From Phycisphaerae bacterium (GTDB lineage: Bacteria > Planctomycetota > Phycisphaerae > SM23-33): 47,517 nucleotides of DNA. Below are positions 40,457 through 47,517 of this stretch, in pieces. The notes under the pieces were generated by a model that had not been told where the DNA came from, did no database searches, and was given only the letters and a program-made list of their open reading frames with translations. Each line of letters begins with the position of its first letter. The stretch's first letter is position 1. Position numbers and translations under genes: made by a program. The DNA is taken from positions 1 through 47,517 of the forward strand of contig JADHXQ010000027.1 of NCBI GenBank assembly GCA_016782885.1, written 5' to 3'.

Positions 40457-41749
40457 ATGTCCGATCGAAACCTGCTGCCAATGCGCGGTGCGATTTGTCT
40501 TACGCTTGCGATTATGGTTGTTGGAGTTGCTGTTTCTGCAGATGCGGCCCCGAAGTTGATCGCTTCGCCCGAGGCCGATTGGCCCCAGTGGCGCGGGCCG
40601 AAGCGCGACTCGATAAGCAGTGAGAGAGGTCTGCTGAACGCCTGGTCGGAAGGCGGGCCGAAACTGCTCTGGAAGGCTGAGGGCATCGGCAAGGGTTGGT
40701 GCTCGCCGATAATTACCGGCGGGCGGATTTATATCGTTGGCGACGCCGGCAAGGAGTTGCGGATATTCGCGTTGGGGCTCGACGGAAAGGTCAAGTGGCA
40801 GGTGACTAACGGGAAGGCCTGGAAGAAACCGTTCCCCGGCGGGCGGGCGGCGTGCTGCTACAGCGAGGGGAAGATCTACCAGATGAACGGTTACGGGCGG
40901 CTGGTCTGCCTCGACGCGGCCGGTGGCAAGGAGCAGTGGGCTGTCGACGTGCTCAAGCGTTTCGAGGCCAGGCAGCCGTTTTTCGGGGTCTCCGAGTGCC
41001 TGCTGGTCGACGGGAATAACGTGATCGTCACGCCGGCGGGCAAAAAGGCGCTGGTTGCGGCTTTGGACAAGAAGACGGGCGAGACTGTCTGGACGGGCAC
41101 GGCGAGGGTGGAATCTACCGAAACCGCGGGCTACTCCTCGCCGATACTCGTCAATTGGGGCGGGCGGCGGATTATCATCGCGACGACATCCTTCCGCACG
41201 TTCGCTGCCGACGCGAAAAGCGGTAAGGTGCTATGGACCGCCGGTCTGGCGCTTACGAAGAACGCGGCCAGCACGATACCGGTGCTCTGTGGCGATCTGG
41301 TGTTCGCAACCAACACCAGCGTCAAGGAGCAGTCGTCGTCCATGCTGAAGATCAGCGCGTCGGCGGACAAGGCGTCGAAAGCCTGGACCCAACCGCTGCG
41401 CACCACGTGCGGAAGTTCGGTGTATGTTGACGGAAACGTATACATGGCCGGGGCTCGCGGGATCAAGGGCTTCCTCTGCCTCGACGCCAAAACGGGCAAG
41501 GTCAAAGCCAAACTCCCCGCGCCGCTCGACGCTTCGATGGTCCATGCCGACGGGAAGCTGTTCGTGCAGTCAGCCACCGGCCAGACCCTGCTTCTGAAGC
41601 CAACGGCCGACGGCTTCAAGACGCTCGGTTCGTTTGCAGTAGTCAAGGGCAAAAAGAGAGATGCCTGGACACACCCGGTGCTCCTGAACGGAAAACTCTA
41701 CCTCCGCTACCACGACACGCTGTTCTGCTACGACGTAAAGAACAAGTGA
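40457..41749 (+). CDS. Secreted PQQ-type beta-propeller protein, copy 1
   Basis: The 430 residues start with a signal peptide (LTLAIMVVGVAVSADA) and then WPQWRGPKRDSISSERGLL, the typical entry of PQQ_2 quinoprotein-like propellers. Repeated Trp/Gly blades follow (GLDGKVKWQV, AAGGKEQWAVDV, KKTGETVWTGTA, AKSGKVLWTAGL). It may bind PQQ or serve as a scaffold; catalytic Asp and Ca ligands were not identified. GAGGA lies 6 bases before the ATG. It is one of two tandem paralogues that are identical over most of their length. Confidence 0.82.
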   Translation: MSDRNLLPMRGAICLTLAIMVVGVAVSADAAPKLIASPEADWPQWRGPKRDSISSERGLLNAWSEGGPKLLWKAEGIGKGWCSPIITGGRIYIVGDAGKELRIFALGLDGKVKWQVTNGKAWKKPFPGGRAACCYSEGKIYQMNGYGRLVCLDAAGGKEQWAVDVLKRFEARQPFFGVSECLLVDGNNVIVTPAGKKALVAALDKKTGETVWTGTARVESTETAGYSSPILVNWGGRRIIIATTSFRTFAADAKSGKVLWTAGLALTKNAASTIPVLCGDLVFATNTSVKEQSSSMLKISASADKASKAWTQPLRTTCGSSVYVDGNVYMAGARGIKGFLCLDAKTGKVKAKLPAPLDASMVHADGKLFVQSATGQTLLLKPTADGFKTLGSFAVVKGKKRDAWTHPVLLNGKLYLRYHDTLFCYDVKNK

Positions 41750-41798
41750 CCGCTGTAGTTCCGGAACGTCGTACTGATACCGATTATCACGAAATAAT
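41748..41798. repeat. Tandem-duplication scar (relic of the DUF1080 gene end)
   Basis: From 41748 the sequence GACCGCT...AGTTCCGGAAC and onward repeats the last codons of the DUF1080 gene at 40393-40442, now non-coding. The start of copy 2 and its spacer therefore derive from a duplicated segment about 1355 bases long. The join is at the GACCGCT microhomology. Confidence 0.8.
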
Positions 41799-41814
41799 AA
41801 TGAGAGGATAACAC

Positions 41815-43158
41815 ATGGCCGATCGAAACCCGCTGTCTATGCGCGGCGCGATTCACTTGGCGCTTGCGATAGCGATTGTGGCTGTTGCTCTTGCTGCTCT
41901 GCCGACCAGCGCCGCGCCCGACAAGGCCGCCGCTCCGAAGTTGATCGCATCTGGCGAGGCCGATTGGCCCCAGTGGCGCGGACCGCGGCGCGACTCGATA
42001 AGCAGCGAGAGAGGTCTGCTGGACGCCTGGCCGGAAGGCGGGCCGAAGCTGCTCTGGAAAGTTGAGGGTATGGGCAAGGGTTGGTGCTCTCCGATCGTTA
42101 CCGGGGGGACGATTTATATCGCCGGAGACGTGGGCAGTGAGCTGCGGATATTCGCGTTGGGGCTTGACGGCAAGGTAAAGTGGCGGGCGGATAACGGTAA
42201 GGCGTGGAAGAAAACGTACCCCGGCGCCCGGGCGGCGTGCTGCTACAGCGAGGGGAAAATTTACCAGATGAACGGTCACGGGCGGGTGGTCTGCCTCAAT
42301 GCAGTCGACGGTAAGGAGCAGTGGGCTGTCAACGTGCTCGAGCGCTTCGACGCCAAGCTGCCGACCTTCGGGATGTCAGAGTGCCTGCTGGTCGACGGGA
42401 AGAACGTGATCGTCTCGCCGGGGGGCGCCAAGGCGCTCGTTGCGGCCTTGGACAAGAAAACCGGCAAGACCGTCTGGACGGGTACGGCCGGCTCGGAAGC
42501 TACCGAAACGGCGGGCTACTCCTCGCCGATACTCGTTGACTGGCGTGGTCGGCGGACTATCCTGGCCAGTTCATCCTTCCGCACCTTCGCCGCTGACGCG
42601 GAAAGCGGAAAGGTGCTCTGGACCGATGGTCTGGCGCTTACGAAGTATGCGGACAGCACGATACCGGTGTTCTGTGACGATAACCTGGTGTTCGTAACCA
42701 ACGCGAGCTTCAACGCCGAGTCAACGTCCATGCTGCGGGTCAGCAAGGCGGGCGACAAGGCGAAAAAAATCTGGACAATTCCGCTGCGCACCGTGTGCGG
42801 CAGCTCGGTGTACGTCAACGGGAACATATACGTAGCCGGGGGGAAAGACCGGAGCGACAAGGGGATCCTGGGCTTCTTCTGCATCAACGCCAGGACTGGC
42901 AAGGTCAAAGCCAAACTCCCCAAACCGCTCGACGCTTCGATGGTCTGGGCTGACGGGAAACTGTTCGTGCAGTCGGCGACCGGTAAGGTGATGCTCCTGA
43001 AGCCAACCGGCGAGGGCTTCAAAACGCTGGGGTCGTTCGATCTGGTGCGGATCAAGAGCAAGAGGAAAGACGCCTGGGTCCACCCGGTGATCCTGGATGG
43101 GCGGCTTTACCTGCGGTACCACGACACGCTGTTTTGCTACGATGTAAAAAGCAACTGA
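41815..43158 (+). CDS. Secreted PQQ-type beta-propeller protein, copy 2
   Basis: The 447-residue paralogue of the preceding gene keeps the same signal-peptide plan and blade order (WPQWRGPRRDSISSERGLL), with a few short insertions such as SDKGILGFF and RIKSKRKDAW. It probably has the same fold and location. Substitutions are spread over the chain, so neither copy looks inactivated. GAGGA precedes the ATG as in copy 1. The next gene has its own promoter. Confidence 0.82.
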   Translation: MADRNPLSMRGAIHLALAIAIVAVALAALPTSAAPDKAAAPKLIASGEADWPQWRGPRRDSISSERGLLDAWPEGGPKLLWKVEGMGKGWCSPIVTGGTIYIAGDVGSELRIFALGLDGKVKWRADNGKAWKKTYPGARAACCYSEGKIYQMNGHGRVVCLNAVDGKEQWAVNVLERFDAKLPTFGMSECLLVDGKNVIVSPGGAKALVAALDKKTGKTVWTGTAGSEATETAGYSSPILVDWRGRRTILASSSFRTFAADAESGKVLWTDGLALTKYADSTIPVFCDDNLVFVTNASFNAESTSMLRVSKAGDKAKKIWTIPLRTVCGSSVYVNGNIYVAGGKDRSDKGILGFFCINARTGKVKAKLPKPLDASMVWADGKLFVQSATGKVMLLKPTGEGFKTLGSFDLVRIKSKRKDAWVHPVILDGRLYLRYHDTLFCYDVKSN

Positions 43159-43240
43159 CAGCCCGACCGCCGAGCCCCCGGAACTCCTCACAGATTACAG
43201 CAAAACTTACGAACAATGCTTGTAATCTGAAATTTTAGGC

Positions 43241-43269
43241 TTTACAAGGCGTAAGATGCGCAATATAAT
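43241..43269 (+). promoter_or_regulatory. Sigma-70-type promoter for the PEP-CTERM protease
   Basis: TTTACA (43241-43246) and a perfect TATAAT (43264-43269) are spaced by 17 bases, about 102 bases before the GTG at 43372. It is the best promoter match in the window. Confidence 0.65.
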
Positions 43270-43371
43270 ACACGCGTTGGAGCCTGTATTTACGATATAG
43301 TGTGAGAGGCGAGCCGATTTGAGGAACCTGACTTGGACGTGCATTCCCTGTAGAAGGGACGGAGGCTGACG

Positions 43372-44388
43372 GTGGAAACGGAGAAATATCTCGCTATTGT
43401 ATTGGTAGTCATCGTGATGGCATCGGCGCCCGTGTTGGCCGGGACGTACCGAGGCGACCAGACCGACAGTGTACACGTGGCCCTCGGCGCAGCCCATGAC
43501 AACGTGGGACGCATCATCGTCGATACCCCCACGGCAGGCTACCTCGGTTCGGGAACGCTGATTGCCCCGAACTGGGTGCTCACCGCCGCTCACATGGTGG
43601 ATGATATCATGTCGGGCACGGTGACCTTCGGCGCGACGCAGTACTCCGCCGAACGCTGGGTGGCCCACTCCAAGTGGAACGGCGATTTGCTCAATGGTAA
43701 CGACATCGCGCTGATCAAGCTGGCTACTGACGTCATCGGGATCGACATCGCCGTACGCTACACCGGCTCGGACGAGTACGGCCGGATCGGCACAGCGGTG
43801 GGATACGGTATGAGCGGGACGGGCGAGACCGGCGCGGTGACATCGGCCGGTACGAAGCGCGCCGGCGAGAACGTCATCGATGCCTTCTACAGCAGAAGTC
43901 GGAAGAAGACGTCCACGATCTTCCTGTCAGACTTCGACAATCCCGCTAACCCGGGCGATAACGCTTACGGTAGCAGCACGCCGCTTGCCCTCGAATACCT
44001 CATCGCCCCAGGCGACAGCGGCGGACCGGTGTTCATCGACATCGGTGGCGAACGTATGCTGGCGGGCGTCAACTCGTTTGCCGCGTCGTTCGACGGGGAA
44101 ACCAACTCGGACTACGGCGACGTGTCCGGCCATACCCGCGTCTCGGAGTTCAACAAGTGGATTGACAACACCATTGCCGCTGACGGCGGCGGGAAAGGGA
44201 AAGGACAAGGTAAAGATAAAGGTAAAAAAGGCGGCGGAAAGCCCTCGATGTCCGAATCGGACCAGGGCGCCACCCCATTGAACATTCCTGAACCGACCAC
44301 GCTAATCTTACTGGCCGGAGGCCTTCCTTCTTTAATGCTGAAGCGCAAGCGTCGTCGCCTGGCGGCTCTCGCTCGCGCTGCGGTCTGA
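43372..44388 (+). CDS. Trypsin-like serine protease with PEP-CTERM anchor
   Basis: The start is a GTG with GGAGG 7 bases before it. The 338 residues have a signal peptide (LAIVLVVIVMASAPVLAG) and the S1-type triad: His74 in TAAHM, Asp111 in NDIAL, Ser216 in GDSGGP. A basic Gly/Lys linker (about 273-290) leads to PEP (306-308), a hydrophobic stretch and a terminal Arg/Lys cluster (KRKRRR): the PEP-CTERM sorting tag, recognised by an exosortase not in this window. The product should be an exported, surface-anchored protease. Its 3' end overlaps that of the esterase by 57 bases. Confidence 0.9.
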   Translation: METEKYLAIVLVVIVMASAPVLAGTYRGDQTDSVHVALGAAHDNVGRIIVDTPTAGYLGSGTLIAPNWVLTAAHMVDDIMSGTVTFGATQYSAERWVAHSKWNGDLLNGNDIALIKLATDVIGIDIAVRYTGSDEYGRIGTAVGYGMSGTGETGAVTSAGTKRAGENVIDAFYSRSRKKTSTIFLSDFDNPANPGDNAYGSSTPLALEYLIAPGDSGGPVFIDIGGERMLAGVNSFAASFDGETNSDYGDVSGHTRVSEFNKWIDNTIAADGGGKGKGQGKDKGKKGGGKPSMSESDQGATPLNIPEPTTLILLAGGLPSLMLKRKRRRLAALARAAV

Positions 44389-45639
44389 GTAGTTACGTTT
44401 AACGTACCCCTGTTTCTTCACCGCCACCTGCAGTTGAACGGGAACCGCGTCGATCTTTACGCGCCGAACGGTCAGAAGGCCATTCTTGTCAGGCCGCACT
44501 TCGCCCTCCTGCAAAACTTTTCCGTTGCGCACCGTTTTCCAGGTATGGCTCTCGCCGGTTTTCACTTTGAACGCCTGCAAACGCCTGAGCGTAACGTCGG
44601 CGGTTGACTCCTGTGGAATGGTTTCAGGTTTGCCCAGTTCATCGTTCTTGACGAGGCGAAGCTGTATCGCGAAGTTCTTGTCCGTGTCGGTTATGTTCTT
44701 CCAGCGATAGTATCCGTTGATCTGCCCCTTCTGGTCTTTGCCTGTCTTGTTCTTGTGTCCGGGATACGTCTCGTCGCTGTCGGAGTCGGTGAATACGGGA
44801 TATGCCTCGTTCTTGACTATCTTCAGCCAGGGGAAGTCGTAAACCGCGCGATTGGCCATGTCGGGTCGCGAGGCGTGGCCGAACGGTCCCCAGGCAAAGA
44901 TCATCGGCAGCTTGTTCTTCTTGCAGTGAGCCAGCAGGTCTTCCTGTCCCTTGGACCATCCGTCCGTCTGGGAGGATGTGTTGATCGTCGGCGGAGGGTC
45001 GGGGTAGTTGGAATTCTTCAGGCGAAACAGCACATGATCCGCACCGGCCGGTACGTTAACAAGAATGGCCGCAAAGATATCGCCCCGGCAGTATCCAATC
45101 CCCAAACTGCCCGTACCGCCCATGGACCGCCCGCTCAAGTAGACTCGATTGCGGTCAGCCTTCTGGTTTTTGATTACCCACTCGACGGTATCGAGAACGC
45201 GTTTTTCGGTGGGGTATAACTTATTGGCGTACTTGTCCTTGTTCTTCTTGATACCGTGCCATCCCCACCACCAGTCCGGTTTGTCGTTGCGGCAGTCGAG
45301 GTAGAGGATCGCATAGTCCTTGCTCCCATATTGGTGACGGTGTTTGGATTTGTATGCTTCATTAAGTGCCTGCTGACCGCTCCCGCCGGCATGATGGAGA
45401 ATAACGCGCAGCGGTGGATTCTTAACGTTCTCGCAGGGTAGAACGAAGAAATATTTTTTGCCATTGTTCCCTTTTTCACCGTGTTCGTATCGAAGCACTT
45501 TGCGCCCGCTGATCTCAAATTCCCTGACCATCTTCAGACCCGCCAGGGGCTCAGCCGCCCAAACAACCCCCGCCATCAACGTCGTAAGAACCGCCGCGGT
45601 TGTGAATATGCGTAATGATGTTTTTGTTATATATTTCAT
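44332..45639 (-). CDS. Secreted alpha/beta-hydrolase (esterase/feruloyl-esterase-like)
   Basis: The 435 residues start with a signal peptide (RIFTTAAVLTTLMAGVVWAA). The nucleophile elbow GRSMGG (Ser near 170) and HHAGGSGQQALNEAYK fit the PHB-depolymerase/feruloyl-esterase branch. A C-terminal beta domain (about 320-420) follows the hydrolase core. Its last 19 codons are antisense to the tail of the protease gene. The role may be deacylation of polysaccharides or lignin-type esters. Confidence 0.75.
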   Translation of the reverse strand: MKYITKTSLRIFTTAAVLTTLMAGVVWAAEPLAGLKMVREFEISGRKVLRYEHGEKGNNGKKYFFVLPCENVKNPPLRVILHHAGGSGQQALNEAYKSKHRHQYGSKDYAILYLDCRNDKPDWWWGWHGIKKNKDKYANKLYPTEKRVLDTVEWVIKNQKADRNRVYLSGRSMGGTGSLGIGYCRGDIFAAILVNVPAGADHVLFRLKNSNYPDPPPTINTSSQTDGWSKGQEDLLAHCKKNKLPMIFAWGPFGHASRPDMANRAVYDFPWLKIVKNEAYPVFTDSDSDETYPGHKNKTGKDQKGQINGYYRWKNITDTDKNFAIQLRLVKNDELGKPETIPQESTADVTLRRLQAFKVKTGESHTWKTVRNGKVLQEGEVRPDKNGLLTVRRVKIDAVPVQLQVAVKKQGYVKRNYSDRSASESRQATTLALQH

Positions 45640-45684
45640 AATCGCAGGGTAACGGTTAACGAAGGTCTAATCAACAGGCCAATC

Positions 45685-45804
45685 GTAGAAGCGGCTTCCA
45701 GCCGCTTTAATCAATGCGGCTTAATCGGCGGTTTGCCGGTCCTGCTGCTTGCCCTGTTTATCTTCCGCAAAGCGGTGCGCCCCAAACCGCCCGCGCAAGA
45801 GTGA
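45685..45804 (+). pseudogene. Remnant of a membrane-tail coding sequence
   Basis: A frame open from 45619 to the TGA at 45802-45804 has no start codon but codes for a clear hydrophobic segment (GLIGGLPVLLLALFIFRK) followed by a basic tail. This suggests the 3' end of a lost gene, possibly with a membrane anchor. Uncertain, since short hydrophobic frames arise by chance. Confidence 0.25.
45689..45707. repeat. AAGCGGCT inverted repeat
   Basis: AAGCGGCT-TCC-AGCCGCTT is a perfect 8-bp dyad with a 3-base loop. It resembles the AGCGGCTTCCAGCCGCT elements found between genes in this group, and it may be a dispersed repeat rather than a terminator. Confidence 0.55.
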
Positions 45805-45849
45805 GGCCGGATATCCGACTGCTCGGCTGGTTTTGTTTTCATTTGGGCT

Positions 45850-45877
45850 TTGCTCTATTTCTTGCCTCCGGTACAAT
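45850..45877 (+). promoter_or_regulatory. Possible sigma-70-type promoter before the short ORF and FHA-PP2C gene
   Basis: TTGCTC (45850-45855) and TACAAT (45872-45877) are separated by 16 bases. Confidence 0.35.
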
Positions 45878-45933
45878 CCGTGCTCTCGGACCCCCGCATA
45901 CGCGGACCAGTATGTTGGCGGCGGAGATCATGT

Positions 45934-46094
45934 ATGGCCAGATCGAACGAGCCCAAACCCGCGGACTCTTCGGATGCATCCGGTGAGGCCGAGAAGTCCG
46001 CACATCCAAAATCCGCCTGGAGATCGACGGTAATGGTAACGGCTCCACGGGTATTCTGGAATGGAAGGTTTACAACGAGCCCAAGCGGCGATAG
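45934..46094 (+). pseudogene. Short ORF interrupted by an apparent -1 frameshift
   Basis: An ATG at 45934 with GGAG 7 bases before it opens a polar frame (MARSNEPKPADSSDASGEAE). At the AAAA run 46008-46011 a coding-like continuation appears one base back (IRLEIDGNGNGSTGILEWK) and ends with TAG at 46092-46094. Joining the two gives about 53 residues. The frame break may be a mutation, a sequencing error at the homopolymer, or a slip site. The next gene starts 51 bases later. Confidence 0.35.
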
Positions 46095-46145
46095 AGAGAG
46101 ACAGCCAGGGCCCTCTGCGAGAGCAGATGACCGGAGATGACAGCG

Positions 46146-47517
46146 ATGAATGCCAGACTGATTGTGACCAGTGGGGAAACGACCAGCGAATTTCCTCTGG
46201 ACCCGCGGGGCGCCACCATCGGCCGCGACCCGGATTGCGACATCTTCCTGGACAGCGGTCACGTGTCCCGCCTGCATGCGAGGCTCTTCCTGGACCCATT
46301 TGAACGTTGGATCCTCGAGGATCTCGGGAGCACCAATGGCACCCTCGTCAACGGGAAACCTGTGGCGGTCCATGCCCTGCTGCCGGGCGAGGTAGTGACC
46401 ATGGAGCCGTTTTCGGCAACGCTGGTCGTGCAGTTGGACGTAGACGACATGCTTGTAGTCAGCGGATCAGGATCGACCCAGGTGCATGACGCCAAAGTGG
46501 AGATCCTCCGGACATCCGCAGGCGCCGGGCCGGGGCTTCTTGTCGCTCGGCTCAAGGATCTCAACCGCTTCACCGACCGGTTGTCGGCCCTGACGGACGC
46601 TGCCGATATATATCCGACGGCATGTCGCCTGCTCGGCGGGGCGAAGCGGACTATGGCCCTTGTACTCCGCCTGAGCGCCGCCGAAGACGCGCTGGACACC
46701 CCGCCGTCAGTCCTCGCTCACCATCTAACCGGATCCGACGGCCTCGAGGCGAATGTGGACGTTGCGAACCTGCGCCTGTCGCGCCGGGTGCTGGACGCTG
46801 TTCGAACGGACCACGAGACTGTTATGGCAAAGAGCCTGCCGCCGGTCGGCGAGGAGATGTCATTGACGATCCGAGACGAGCTCAAGCCCCGGGCGGTGCT
46901 CTGTACGCGCATCGGGCAACAACCGCAGTGTTTCGACGTGATCTACCTGGACATGCCTTTGAAGCAAGTCTCCGATGAAACGATGGACTTCCTCCAGGCC
47001 GCCACCCACCAGGTTCGTTTGACGAGGGAAAGCTTGTTACTCGCTGAGATGCGAGCCAAGCGACGAGTATTGGACAGGGAACTCGCCATGGCCGAGGAGA
47101 TCCAATCGAAGCTGACACCCGAGGGCGCCCCCGATGTCGCCGGTGTCGACGTTGCTGTGCTGTACCGCCCCGCGATGTGGGTCGGCGGGGACTACTGCGA
47201 TATCTGGTCGCCTCCGGACGGACGGATGGCATTGGCCCTTGGTGACGTTTCGGGCAAGGGCCTTCCTGCCGCTATGGTGATGGCCAACCTTCACGCCGTC
47301 CTGCGAACGGCTGCGGAGTTCTGCGGAGACCCCGGCGAAATAATGAGCCGAGTAAACCGGCACCTCCTCCAACACCTGCCCGAAGGCATGTTCGTGACGC
47401 TGTTCTTCGGTCTGCTGACGCCGGACGACGGTATGCTCCAGTATGTCAACGCCGGGCACATCCTTCCGCTGCTGATCGACGCGAAGTCGGGCGCCTCGCC
47501 CCTGGGCCGACCGAGCA
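46146..47517 (+). CDS. FHA domain-PP2C (SpoIIE-type) phosphatase, 3' cut by window
   Basis: From the ATG at 46146 the frame is open to the window end (457 codons). Residues 1-100 form an FHA domain with GRD (Arg27), SRLHA (Ser41, His44) and STNGT (Asn64). A GAF-like region of about 150 residues follows (about 130-290). Then a SpoIIE-type PP2C domain begins near 310, with GGDYCDIW (metal-binding Asp), LGDVSGKGLPAAM and NAGH. FHA reads phospho-Thr signals, while the phosphatase removes phosphate, so this is a partner-switch or Ser/Thr phospho-signalling component. The end of the PP2C domain is outside the window. Confidence 0.85.
   Translation, partial: MNARLIVTSGETTSEFPLDPRGATIGRDPDCDIFLDSGHVSRLHARLFLDPFERWILEDLGSTNGTLVNGKPVAVHALLPGEVVTMEPFSATLVVQLDVDDMLVVSGSGSTQVHDAKVEILRTSAGAGPGLLVARLKDLNRFTDRLSALTDAADIYPTACRLLGGAKRTMALVLRLSAAEDALDTPPSVLAHHLTGSDGLEANVDVANLRLSRRVLDAVRTDHETVMAKSLPPVGEEMSLTIRDELKPRAVLCTRIGQQPQCFDVIYLDMPLKQVSDETMDFLQAATHQVRLTRESLLLAEMRAKRRVLDRELAMAEEIQSKLTPEGAPDVAGVDVAVLYRPAMWVGGDYCDIWSPPDGRMALALGDVSGKGLPAAMVMANLHAVLRTAAEFCGDPGEIMSRVNRHLLQHLPEGMFVTLFFGLLTPDDGMLQYVNAGHILPLLIDAKSGASPLGRPS

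Noticed and set aside
45984..45986. In-frame TGA read as selenocysteine between the frame ending at 45986 and the following coding-like part
   Set aside because: No SECIS-like hairpin was recognised, the upstream frame has no family match, and a -1 shift at the AAAA run explains the sequence with a better ribosome site.

Overview
The window looks like a chromosome segment of a free-living, polysaccharide-degrading member of the PVC bacteria, most probably a planctomycete (Phycisphaerae-like; the class is a guess). The evidence is gene content. There are many exported carbohydrate-active enzymes, a sulfatase, two paralogues of the hydrazine-synthase-alpha-like cytochrome family, paired PQQ-type propellers, a tandem DUF1080 protein, a Tat-exported Gfo/Idh/MocA protein and a PEP-CTERM protease. 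The intergenic repeats (CACGGAT, GGCAACT and AAATCCC types) fit the same group. No rRNA, tRNA, CRISPR array or intact transposase was seen.

Layout. (1) 1-7009, minus strand: a compact type IV pilus / type II secretion assembly operon in the order pilM, pilN, pilO, a PilP/GspC-like gene, pilB/gspE, pilT, pilC/gspF and a pseudopilin cut by the window edge. (2) 7010-12.3 kb: palindromic repeats, a GH42-like secreted protein, a small lipoprotein and an oxidoreductase-fold Tat protein. (3) 12.3-14.6 kb: a repeat-bounded, less GC-rich accessory patch with a small membrane protein and two truncated genes that meet tail to tail, one of them a SIR2 N-terminus. (4) 14.7-20.7 kb: a GH95-like hydrolase, a sulfatase and a sodium:solute symporter, which could form a small degradation and uptake locus. 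(5) 20.8-23.7 kb: a defence-type island with an AAA ATPase plus TOPRIM gene pair, a possible insertion-sequence end and a HEPN/MNT toxin-antitoxin pair. (6) 23.9-44 kb: a radical SAM protein, two diheme HZS-alpha-like proteins with different added domains, an MpaA-like lipoprotein, a fused c/b cytochrome, a heparinase-like lyase, a TolB-type propeller, a double DUF1080 protein, a tandem-duplicated PQQ propeller pair and a PEP-CTERM trypsin. (7) 44.3-47.5 kb: an esterase, a degraded short stretch, and an FHA-PP2C signalling protein that runs off the end.

How the genes may work together (inference): region 6 looks like an envelope system that couples extracellular or periplasmic polysaccharide attack (lyase, DUF1080, esterase, NPCBM and F5/8C-type binding domains) to redox proteins (c-type hemes, a four-histidine b-type membrane module). 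The substrate and electron partners cannot be read from sequence. The most original items are the HZS-alpha-like protein fused to NPCBM and a formylglycine-generating-enzyme-like domain, the c/b fusion cytochrome, the ATPase-TOPRIM pair, the broken SIR2 junction and the readable tandem-duplication scar between the PQQ genes.
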